Source of the DNA: Caprimulgus europaeus
Lineage: Eukaryota > Chordata > Aves > Caprimulgiformes > Caprimulgidae
Direction of reading: 5' to 3'
NCBI GenBank assembly: GCA_907165065.1
Contig: OU015540.1
Location: 5,502,001-5,566,000 of the forward strand
Length of the DNA stretch: 64,000 bases
Shown here: one piece after another, positions 25,273 to 35,640 of the stretch
Layout of the letters: each line of letters starts with the position of its first letter
Position numbering within the stretch: position 1 is the stretch's first letter
Program-made: the position numbers and the translations under genes
Notes under the pieces: model-generated
The model's database searches: none
The model's input: only the letters and a program-made list of their open reading frames with translations
Told to the model about the DNA's origin: nothing

Positions 25273-28200
25273 GTAAGTGATCCCAACAGTGGATGTTGAT
25301 AGCAAGACACTGCTATATTCAAGCATATATAAAGAAAACAAGGACTGCAGCCTGAGGGGATGGCTTCTGAGATTTCCCTGCTGCTCCACAGAGCCTTCTG
25401 TGCTATCGCTGTCTTTCCCATGTTGAAGAAGAGGTTTTTGTTTAATTAAATCCTTGCAGGAAGAAAAAGATGAAGAACTGTGGGAGGATGCAATAAAGAG
25501 TTTATCCAGCTTTATTTTATGAGCTAAAATGTTTGCAAGGGGAAATAAGCTGCTTTCCCAAACCATCTCATCTGGAAAGGGAATGTCACAGCAAAACGTG
25601 CAAAGTAGTCGTCTGGGTCTGGGAAGTGAGTAAGAGCCCCAGAGACTGTGATTTGATTACTTAGAGGACCAGTTTGTATGGATGTTGGTGGAAAAGTATG
25701 TCTGCAGTTGTGGTGGCAGAGCACTGCCAGTCACTGGGAGGAGCAGTCTGTTTATAGTGAGATACATATTTGACACTAGAGGGTATTTAAGCCTTTGCTC
25801 TTGGTGTGGGAGTGAATATCTAACAGGGGAAAAGAATTTGTCTGCCACAGCTTAACTTTCCAGTTCACACTGGTTACACATAGAGCATTTCTTAACACGA
25901 TTCCAGAGCTTCTTATCCTTGGTGCACATATTCTTGCTTCCCACACTGTTTTCTTCCCTCACATTAGGAACTTATTGTCTGTTCTTGTTAAAAACAATAC
26001 CTCTGTCTTTCAAAAAGGCTCTTGACTGTATTGCTGAGGTGTTAGCTGGCTTACCTAAGCAACAGAAGTGTGGAGAATTTCAACCTTCAGTGTAAACACT
26101 GAATGTAAAGCAGCCAAATGCTGTGTAATGGAGCACTGGACAAGCACTCTCAGTTTGTCTTGGGCTGCCTTTGCTAATGTGTCTCCTGAGGTATGTGGTG
26201 GATTTTGGTTCAAGATGATTGTGTTCTGGGCTCCGCCTTACTAATAATGGGCAGGATTCAAGCTGAGTGTTAAAAGCTTTGTGTGTGCTGCTGCTGTTGT
26301 AAAATTGGTAGCCAAGTGTAAATTCCCATGAGTGCAACCAGCCAAATTGTTTTGTGGTTTTTGTTAAGAAGTTTAAAGGAGGGAAAAATATCTCACCAAT
26401 ATAAAAAAAGACATTTCATGTATTAAAAATAAACCAAGCAAACCCTCAAACCCACAATTGATCAAATGATCAAATGAAAGAATGGTGGTAATGTTTGAGT
26501 TATTGATTTTTTTTTCTTTCCAAGGCTGCTTCTCACAGTCTGTCAGAGAAATGCTTTTTCAAAATTTATTAATGGCCAAGAGGAATCATCTGTTCAAAAA
26601 CCAGTCTTTTAGTAGTGCCTGTTCATGCTGGATGTAATTGTGCCAATTTAGTTCAAAAATAAAAACATGATTAAGATTACTTTTTGATTTCAAGTGAAAT
26701 GGGCTGTAAAGCTGCTGAAATTAAAATTCTAACATTTTCTTGATGCAATGCTGTGTCATTTCCAAAACTGATAATTGCGGCTTTCTTTTGTCACATACCT
26801 TATTCTGTCTTCAAATATAGGCAATAAAATACATTTTTTAAAACCTTTCATTACAGATGATTTGAAAGTTCCCAGGAGAAGGTCTTGAGTCTTTGGAAAT
26901 AAAACCTTGTTAAGGAAGCAAATCTAATTTTCTCTTTTCCCTGAATGACATCCAGATTTAGCTGATGGTCTTGTATTTGTTTCATAATTGTGTTCAGAAT
27001 GGTCTGTGTATTACAGTAACTTAATATGTGATCATGACTCCCTCTAGTGATTGAGCCCAGCACTTATTCAGCTTTCTATTGTTTTTTTTCAGCTACAAGT
27101 TCTTTTGCCCTAATTGAAATCCGTTAAGGCTCCTGTACTGCTAGTGCTGTGTTTGATTTATACACTCAGTGGTTATGTGTGTATAGAGCAACGTGCAGTA
27201 CAAAGACCAAAGAAGTTTTGCCTACCCTAAGAGGCTTTGATCAATTTTCTCCATTAAAATTAATGATTTGGTAGGTGCTTAAGAAAACAGCATCGGAAGT
27301 TGGCATCTAAATGTAATTTTATGGCAATGAAATGGAGAATCACAGATAGTCCTGGCTTAACCCATTGCTACAGTGCAAAATTCAGTTAGGTGGAAGAGGT
27401 TTGAGTGTGGTGTTACAGATGGTGATGTGACCCCCTTTCCTAAATGGCTGATGTTGAGTCTTTGCACAGTGAATGTGTTTGGTTGTCACTGAGGTTTTGG
27501 ACACAGACAGCAGAGTGCCTAGAAGGGTTTTTTTGCGGCTGATAATTCTTTCTCTCAGTCTTTACACTGCAGTTGTCTTGTTTTTTATTCCCAGTGATGG
27601 TTCCTTTCCCACCTTGTTTAGTGACTGTGATAGACACTTGCCAGCTACTGTTTGTGTCTTAGCCTGACAAACAGTCCTCAGTTTATTTTGGATAACAGGA
27701 GATGCTTGGTAGTGAAGCAGGAGTTAATCACTAATGTAGCGGAATATGAGCAGGATTTGACTTCAGAAAACAAACCAGGCATGGAAAAGGTACCACAAGG
27801 GAGCAATTTGCAATGTAAAGTCCCACCCATTTCTGTAAAACTGGGGACAGATCTAGCTCAACTGCTTCTCAGTGTCCCTTAGTTGATCTAGATTAGAGAG
27901 TTATGGTATACAAACACACTGGTAAAAACATTTTCCAAATGGTATATGGCTTCACTAAACACACTGAATTTATTTTGTCTCCTTCTTTCATTCTTGAACT
28001 GCTTTCCATTTATTACTGCATATTTTGTAGAGTCAGTGTTTCTGTTATTAAAAAGGTAATAGAGGTCATCACACCACAGAAAGGCTGTGTAATTACCAGT
28101 CAGCCTTTGCATTGATATCCCCCTGCTTCTGCCTTGGGGATCTGAAATGCAGTCTGTGTTTTGTGTAAGCTGTGCAATTGCCAGTGTCTCGAGGCCTCCC

Positions 28201-29230
28201 AGAGATGAGATGATGATGCACATCATATTTGCTGTATCACTCAGATTGGATACTTTTAGACACAGAACCACAGGACTGCATTTCCCAAACAGTGGGTTTA
28301 AGTCAATTTCTTTTAGCAGCGATAGTTTACATGTTTGAGTTGTGTAGCCTCCCTTGGAGCTTGCTATTTTTGCTAGGGAGGAAAACCTTCATAGCATGGG
28401 GAAAGAGGAGAGGGTCACTCTTGCACTGAACACATAAGCTGCACTCGCTTCTCCTCTTGGCACATTCAGGATGGCTGAGTAATGTAGCTGAAAGTGCCAT
28501 TAATAGCATGTGATGGAGTCTTCACTGCTGTTTCAGAGTGTGTTGCTACAAGTCGTGTAAATAGAGTAAATTATACTTTCAGCAGTAACAGCGGGAAGTA
28601 TTGTGGAGCTCTGTAACTGAAGAACAAAGGTAACAATCCCAAGGTTTAAAAGCTGCAAAGAAGATTGCTTAAGGCCACTTTGATAGCATGAAGTGTACCT
28701 GCTCTGCTGTTTATGAAATGGTGATGAAAGAAAGGTGTTTAATTAGTGGGTCAGTTTAACCGTGCAGCCATCATTAGTTTAAGCCTGTTTTTTCCCCCAG
28801 AGTGTGAATGCTATAGACATGGTATGTCAAAATGTACTTTTTTTCAGGAAGATTTGATAGTTGCAGCTTGTAATACAGCAAGTTGGTCAAGTGGTTTATA
28901 AGCTTTTGTCTTATGGAAAAATGATGGAGTAGTTACATTTTTGGTTTTTGTTTTTGTTTTTGTTTTTTCAAGTGAGAGAAGCTGCATATTTATTTTTCCA
29001 GCATCCTATCTGCATATTTGGCATCTCTGGAGAGATTTCTTAAAGCAATACTGGCAAAGCATTTGAGAATTTGAAATGCAGGGGAAAACTTCCTTTCTCA
29101 TCAATGTTGTCCTCTGAGTTGGCTGGGCATGAAGGAATGACACTGCTTACAGTTTCATCTTTGCTTCAGTTCTGAAAGACAGGCTATGGAAATGTACTTG
29201 TTTGGTTACTTGCAGTCCCTCCCAGAGTAA

Positions 29231-29404
29231 TCACAGAATCATACAATGGTTGAGGTTGGAAGGGACCTCTGAAGGTCACATCTAGTCCAACCCCCCTGCT
29301 CAAGCAGGGACTCCTAGAGCACATGAACCAGGATTTTGTCCGGATGGTTTTTGAGTATCTCCAGGAAGGGAGATTCCACGACCTCTCTGGGCAACCTCCT
29401 CCTG
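29231..29404 (-). mobile_element. Truncated CR1 LINE 3' end
   Basis: The + strand starts TCACAGAATCATACAATGGT and continues through GGTTGGAAGGGACCTCTGAA, CATCTAGTCCAACCCCCCTG, CTCAAGCAGGGACTCCTAGA and a segment ending GGGCAACCTCCTCCTG. This is the reverse complement of the 3' end of an avian CR1, about 174 bases, 5'-truncated. It matches the family pattern better than the other copies here, so it is probably the youngest CR1 in the window. It ends abruptly at about 29404, where CR1 would normally continue with the sequence around TTCCAGTG. Confidence 0.95.
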
Positions 29405-30870
29405 TAGGATCATTTCTTTCCTACTTTTGCTTGTGTTATCTAAGTGTAATATTGACTTTGAACCATTGAGGTATCTTGTAGAAAGTCAAATTCAAGGAAA
29501 CACATAGTGAAGTTAGTCCTGAGCAGGATGCAGTACACAAAGAGAAATGGAACAGCAGTAAATCTTTGGTTCTGGTGTTGGGATCCAGGAGTTAATGACT
29601 TATTCCCATCACCTAGTGTCAGAAGCCCAGCCATGTGTTTTGACATATAGTTTCACATGTGAAATGGGATACATAGAATATATTTGAAAAAAAAAGTTCC
29701 TTCTCCAAGTGCTCAGAGTTCTGTTAAGAGACATGGTTGTTTACTACCTTTATTCATATAAATCATGTAGAGCAGATTTACCCAAACAACCTGCTGTGTG
29801 TGTTGTTGCTTAAAATAAAAACTAAACCATTGAAGGATGGGGAATGTAGATTGCAAAATGAACAGGAAATGCTTTTGAGTTGGGCAGCAGGGATTTTCTT
29901 AAATTAAAAAAAAAAAGAGTGATGATGAGCTCAGAAGCGTCCATCTCCATAAGTGCTGTTAGCTCAGAAGTGTGTCATAAATCTGTTGCCCATCTTCCCT
30001 TTTCCTTGGATGTCCCAAGGAGTGCCAGTCACAAATATAAATAGTACTTGTCAGACTTCTTCCCCTAATCTTCTGGAAAGTTGGACAGAAGTTTAATTAC
30101 AGAGAAATGTCTTTTATCTGACAGAGAGAAGTGCTAGCTTTTTGATAGGCTTTATGAGTTATTTTGTGATCAAAAGAAGCACTTAATGTCTAATATAGGA
30201 CAAGGCAGGGTTTTTTTTTCCTTCTCTTGTTCATCTATATGGCACATTGCACCTTGATTTATATGTGGAGATGTGTGTGTGTACCTAATACCAGACAAAT
30301 GTTTATTCACAGTGCTTCAGGGCAATATTAACTGCTGGCAGGTTCTGCATTCATTTATAGAGTAATATTATGAAGAAATGACTAGTAGGTATTGCTTTTT
30401 CTTTTCTCCAAAATGAATCTTTCATGCATTTTTATACCAGAAGGTGGTTGATAGTGTCCCATTAAGTGGCCAATCTACTCTCTCAAAATAAACATATTCA
30501 AATAGTAAGCTTCCAGAGCAACATCTGGTTATTCGTGACTCATAATTTGATAGATACAAAGCTTTTCCAATTTTTTCTATTGTGTAGTTAATCCATAGCA
30601 GAAAATAAGAAGGCAAAAAATAATTTAGCCAAGACATTGACTTCTGCTTCCAATTCTAAAAACATAGGATTTTGCCCAGACCTTTGCTTTTCATGATTGT
30701 GCCATTTTTAGTCTGATTTCCTGAGGAAGTGAGGATTATTACTGTGCTTTGTGTGTGTATGTAGATGAGATTGTGCCCACCCTACACTTTTGAACTTGCT
30801 ACTTGTCTTCTGTTAAGTTTGACAGATGATTGTTATCTCAAAAATAATAAATTCCAGCACGTTTAAGGAA

Positions 30871-30930
30871 AACAGGTCTCCAGCTCCAGGAGAGACCTCC
30901 AGTTGGTGCAGCTGGAGGTCAGGACCTGTT
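30871..30930. other. Imperfect inverted repeat (hairpin)
   Basis: The left arm 30871-30885 (AACAGGTCTCCAGCT) pairs with the right arm 30910-30930, whose reverse complement is the same 15 bases with six extra bases (CTGACC) in the middle. This gives 8 plus 7 base pairs, a six-base bulge and a 24-base loop. The loop itself contains further CTCCAG/CTGGAG complementarity. It could form a stem in RNA or cruciform DNA, but no small-RNA family was recognised. Confidence 0.6.
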
Positions 30931-31690
30931 AGGTATCAGAGCCCTGCAAGCAAAAAACCCTTTTAAATGTCACAGTGACAGCAAGGCTCCTGTTGGAGAT
31001 CCTGCCTCCTTAGCCACCGCTTGCTCGGCCTTGAGACCGGCAGTGAGTCAGCACTGTTCAGATAACATGGTAATAACACAATCCTTAATGTCTTCTATAC
31101 CAAGTTCTCCAAAGGCTTGTTGCATTTCATAGTACTGTGGTTGGTATCAATACTGTTATTATTCACTCTGTTATTAATATTTTTCTCTTGTTTCAATATT
31201 GTGATTGACTTTTGGTGTTCCTGCTGGCATCCCTGGTGTTTGTGCATCTTTTTACTACTAGAATGAATGAGAACTTTCATTTGTTAGCATTCCTCTCGAG
31301 ATGCTGATTCAACATTCCCTTGGGTGTCCAGATAGCAGTGGGTAGTGTTGACCAGAAAAATGTGTGAAAATAATCAGTTAATTTGATACAAAGCTTAAAC
31401 TGTTGTCAGTGGTATGTTGTACAGCAGACACTCTGTGTTTTAATCCCAAACATTGTAAAAGTAATGGAAGGAGAAGTCTGTCTAGCATTTCTTTTATGCA
31501 TGACTCACATCTGCGCTATAAATCTTTCACTTCTGTGAGACTAGAATTCCTAAAAATCCTAGATGAAATAGATATATGTTAATACTAGTCTAGAGGTCTC
31601 AGAAACTAGAATGAGCATTTAGAATTATTGAAGTAATTTGAAGTCAAAACTTATTATCTATTTTCATTATTCTTATTCTTTCCTTTTTAG

Positions 31691-32240
31691 CGGAGAGGTG
31701 CTATGATCAAAGTAATGATTTACATGAGGCTGATGGGCCAAAGGAAGAGTGCCTCACGTCCACGTTGTATCTGTGATATGAATACAAAGGGAGGAATTAT
31801 AATCTCAGCTATGCAGTAGGCAGCAGTACAAAAATGTTCTACTTGGAAACCAGTAGTATTATGTAAAATCATGAATTCAGCCTATTGCCAACTTTTTGTA
31901 TAGAGCTCTGGGAATTGGATTGCTTTAAGGTTTCCAGTGCTTAGGGATTTGTCTTTTATTGCCTCTGCAATGTGGCAGTAAGCCTTGAAAATTTTTATGT
32001 GAGTTAGAAAAGAGGAGGGCCCTTCAGTTTGGTAATATCTTTAGAAACAGTCTTGAAGTTGTAAGGATGGTCCCATGGATGAAGGAGAAGAACGTGGCTT
32101 GAGAAGCTGGGACTTAGTTTCTGGAGAAGCTTTGTGTTTGCTTGGGTTCTGCTGAGTTGCTTAATACAGTGACCCGAGTTTCTCATATTCTCATGTGCAG
32201 ACCAAATGAATGAAAATAAATGTCTCTGCTCCATATATCC
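31691..32240 (+). CDS. Possible terminal exon (short coding end plus 3' UTR)
   Basis: A strong acceptor (TTATTCTTTCCTTTTTAG, AG at 31689-31690) opens this stretch. The 25186 exon leaves two bases, AG. Joined to the first base here they give Ser, then Gly-Glu-Val-Leu and a TGA stop at 31704-31706. An AATAAA sits at 32215-32220, so a 3' UTR of about 530 bases would fit. Against this: a stop soon after a random acceptor is common, AATAAA is frequent in AT-rich DNA, and two other frames are also open for 28 codons (ends LTSTLYL) and 42 codons (ends IIISAMQ). The phase match and polyadenylation signal make it worth listing, no more. The 3' end is approximate. Confidence 0.25.
32215..32220 (+). promoter_or_regulatory. 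Candidate polyadenylation signal AATAAA
   Basis: A canonical AATAAA about 525 bases after the acceptor at 31690, followed by TGTCTCTGCTCC, which is modestly T-rich as expected downstream of a cleavage site. It is meaningful only if the terminal exon is real, since the hexamer occurs many times in this AT-rich window. Confidence 0.2.
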
Positions 32241-35200
32241 TGTCTAGTCTCCACCTAATTATTTTAAGGGCAAATACAATACATTCATTCCTATCTACCA
32301 GTACCTGTTAAGATTTTTTGTTTAGTTCCCTTGTCCCCCAAAAGCATATGATACACATTGGCTTCTTCCATATAGTATCTTAAAATTATAGTACTGACCT
32401 TTTTTCCTCAAACTGTTCCTTTGAAGTGTTTTATAAGTTGTCAACAGGCAAATAAGGCTACATATAACCATTCTGTCTCTTAATTTGTGTTGCCAGAACT
32501 TCCTTATAGCTTTCCTGAGCAGTCATGAGAAGCCAGAGGAAGGTTGGTGGCAGAATGCAGAATGAATTTTCTGGGTTTTTTTTTTACACCCAGGTACCTG
32601 CACACCTCCTGTAGTTGCTGTAATAACAGAGGTATCAAAGACTTTTTTTTCTAGAGTATTTTAGGGTACTGTTTATATTGTTTATTTTAAACAGTTTGAT
32701 GGTTTCCCAGCGTTTTGGGAAGAATGGGGACAGCCAGAATACACTGAGGCATTTTACCAAGGTAAACGTGAATTCTGTAGGATTTTGTAAGTGCTGTGAA
32801 GTAGTGTCAGTTCAAATACTGCACATAATACAGTTACATCTAAAAAATAGATTTTCTTGGTTAGTGTGTCTCAGGCAGTTGATCATATCTGCATGTGAAC
32901 TTGTTCAGCTGATCACTTCTTTAATAATTTCTTGTCTGGATCATGTCAGTTCTACCACATGAGTTCTTCAGCCTGCTATTATTGGTATTTTCATTATGTG
33001 TTTTCACTTTAATATTCTCTGTGTCTGCTTGTATGCACATGTGAATGTGTAGTCTATAGTGCAGTATAGTAAATGAAGGAAATACTGTGAGTATAGAGCT
33101 GTTGGTGGGGGGAGGGCATTTTTAGTTAGGTGTAAATATTTCCTTAATGTCAAAGTTTTATCATTCATACAAAAGACATACAGCTTGAAAAAGTTTAATC
33201 AAAAATAAAAAGTAAGCTGCCTTGTCTTTTTTAGCTGTGTAAGGCAAAAAAAAAAACTTGTCATAAATTGCAGTCACCCCCCGCCCCCCCGGAAAAAGCA
33301 GCTTTCTTTTGCTGCTCTGAAAGTTAAATGACTAATGTGCATAATTTATTTGAGCATCTGTGCTAAAAACTTGCATACCAAGTTTTAGTTCAATGTGATC
33401 AACAATGGCGAAAATTAGGATTTATTATGGAAATGCTGACGGATGTGAACATGTGTAGGCTAAACCGGTGCCTGACAAACCTTCTTATTGTGCAATGCTG
33501 ATGGTGAAACACAGTTATTTATTTATTTATTTCCTGCTTTAATTGCATTCCCCCCCCCTTCCCCCAAAATTTGGTAGTTTGTTACAGTTTGTATTTGGAT
33601 TCCTGCTTTTTCTGGGTCCGCATAAAACCTCTTAAGTTGTCTTGTGATATTTCTAAGTGTGAGGTACCCTGAGCTTTCTGAGAATCAGCATCCCGAGATC
33701 CAGCAGGTGCTTTGCAGTAACGGGCTCAGGACAGAAGATGGTGCCGGCAGCCTTGGCTGCTGCTCCGTCTTCCCTCCCCTCCTCCTCCACCTTTTCTGTC
33801 TTGCACAGCCAGGGTGCTGTCACCAGGATTATAAATTCTGGAGCCAATTAGCTAAAAAATGTTACAAGTGAAAGGAAAGAAACAAAAAAGCTGCAGAATA
33901 TCTTGATGTGAATATGCCTGTCTCAGAAACTCTTCCTGGGGAGAGCTCAGATGTAGCTGCCTTCTGCAGCTCTGGTGTAGCTTTCGCTGAAGCATCGGAC
34001 ACTTGAGGCATGTGGTTAGGGAAGGAGCAGTTGGTTTGGAGGAGTCAAGCACAAGCCAGAAAGACAAGGCCTTCTTAGGAAATGGTGCTGCTTCTGTTAA
34101 ATGATGGAGAGATCCTTTGGGTGTGTTTGTGCTGTGACAGTGTTTGTTCCTTTCTCCATCCGTGTCAGTGAGATTTCATGTTGAAGGAAATGTCTCTTCC
34201 CCCCCCCCCCCCCCCCCCCCCCCCCACCCCATTTGTTCTTGCATGGGTATCACAGAGGACAAACATGTTGATAATCAGTTTCTTTCTCTGTCTCTCTTTA
34301 AGGCAGTTGCTGTGTTTTTAGGCAATAGTGGTGCAGCCATGCTCTGCTGCTTAGAAGAAATTCTGACAGTTTCTGTGCAGTCATTCTTTTGCAGGAATGT
34401 GGCACTCCTTAGGAAAGGAGATTGGGTAGAGATAGAGGTGGGTTCAGGAGGAGTTGGTAACTGGTTCAATTATTTTGTTGCTGTTGACTTTGGGTATTTT
34501 TTTTTTTCCACTCTAGCCATATAAGAAAAACTAGTAGGATCTGACATTCAGAGGGCCCTTTGGGGCTGGATGCTTGGTCAGGAGGCTGAGGCATTGTACT
34601 CTCTTAGAGTTCTAGCAAAATGTAATTTCCTTTCTGTCATATTTTATGTATGGACTGTTTTTACATATTTTCAATATTTAAAACAATGCTCACATATTCA
34701 TAAGTCTTAAAATATGTTCTCAATGTTAAGAGATGAAAATAGGTAAAAAAAAAAAACCCACAGAAAAATTCCAACAAAAAACCTACAACAAAACCCTCTA
34801 GCTTTCCTTTTATTCAAGCAACAAAAATCAAATTCTTATGAGTGAAATAACTACTGAAGAGGCTTTCTGTTTCTTAGCCAGAAAAAGCTTTTGAAATATT
34901 TATGGAAATAAACCAAAATGTGTCCCTTTCTGGCTGTACAAATAAGGGATTATCAGATCTAGCCTATGGCAGTTGCAGTATGTAGACTCCAAAGTATCTA
35001 CTACTAATAAAAGAGTGTGTGCTCTAAGAAAAGGCTGTGAGATTTTTTTTTTAAATGAGACTTTACTGACAAAGTATCACATAACCATGGGTTATCCTAG
35101 TGAAAAACATTCCTCTCCTTACACCTTGCATTGGAGATAAAAATTGTCATCAAGGCAATGCCTTAATTGACTCTTGGAAACCAAATGTATAATTTATGTT

Positions 35201-35509
35201 GATGCATCTTTAGCTACTTAAAGACTAAGACTGAAATGACTTTGCAGTCCTGTTTCTTGTAGCTGGGAGTGTGGAGCAGTGCTGCTTACATCCCCTCCAG
35301 TTGAAAGAATCTGAATCCTGTGCCACCAAAGATATAATTGCAACACAGGTTGTCTGGCTGTGTCATGCTCCCAATTTATTGAGTGAACTTGCTCATCAGG
35401 GTTTTATGACTTGGTTTTCATTCTACACATCTTGCAATGGTGTAAGAATTGGAGCTTGTTGAAGTCAGAGTGCATTTTGATCATTCACAGAAGAACCAGC
35501 AAAGCGAGG
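32241..35509. other. Gene-free sequence with poly-C runs
   Basis: No gene recognised. The 126-codon + frame 34144-34524 crosses the poly-C run as a row of prolines and then overlaps a decoy exon at 34303-34437; it does not resemble a known protein. The stretch is marked by three C-rich runs within 1 kb (33277-33290, 33550-33565 and 34199-34225) and by an A/C-rich tract at about 34745-34800. Confidence 0.65.
34199..34225. repeat. Poly(C) run, 27 bases
   Basis: An uninterrupted run of 27 C, then ACCCC. It is the longest homopolymer in the window and unusual, because C or G homopolymers of this length are much rarer than A or T runs. The minus strand is a G run able to form quadruplex structure. 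Length polymorphism and sequencing error are both likely here. Confidence 0.9.
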
Positions 35510-35640
35510 TTTGTCGGGAGAAGTAATACCTTTTATTAGACCAGCTGATAGGATTAGAGGACAGACGTGTTTGGGCACACAGCCAACACTCAGATCTGAT
35601 ACAGAAGTAAAAGCCTTCAAGCTAAATGCAGGTTGAGAAC
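35510..35640. repeat. Old interspersed repeat, class uncertain
   Basis: The stretch AATACCTTTTATTAGACCAG, then CTGATAGGATTAGAGGACAG and TTTGGGCACACAGCC...CAGATCTGA, has the layout of a repeat I remember as widespread in sauropsid genomes (ACCTTTTATTAGACCAACTG followed by a GCTTTCGGGCACA...CTTCAGATCTG block). I cannot name its family safely; SINE or non-autonomous DNA transposon are both possible. It is diverged and without ends I can define. Confidence 0.5.

Larger units (their letters stand above)
25273..31690. other. Gene-free stretch, probably intron
   Basis: No recognisable gene in 6.4 kb. Minus-strand frames such as 27888-28271 (127 codons) have no family resemblance. The stretch holds one clear CR1 tail (29231-29404), a T/G tract (about 28950-28970) and the hairpin at 30871-30930. 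If the acceptor at 31690 is used, this is the last intron of the gene carrying the 25186 exon. Otherwise it is part of a longer intron. Confidence 0.6.

Noticed and set aside
25174..25566. Minus-strand frame of 130 codons
   Set aside because: It is antisense to the + strand exon at 25186-25272, which has splice sites and a better peptide; a shadow.
34144..34302. Start of a 126-codon + frame
   Set aside because: It reads the poly-C run as prolines; a product of the homopolymer rather than selection. Only 34303-34437 was kept, as a weak exon candidate.
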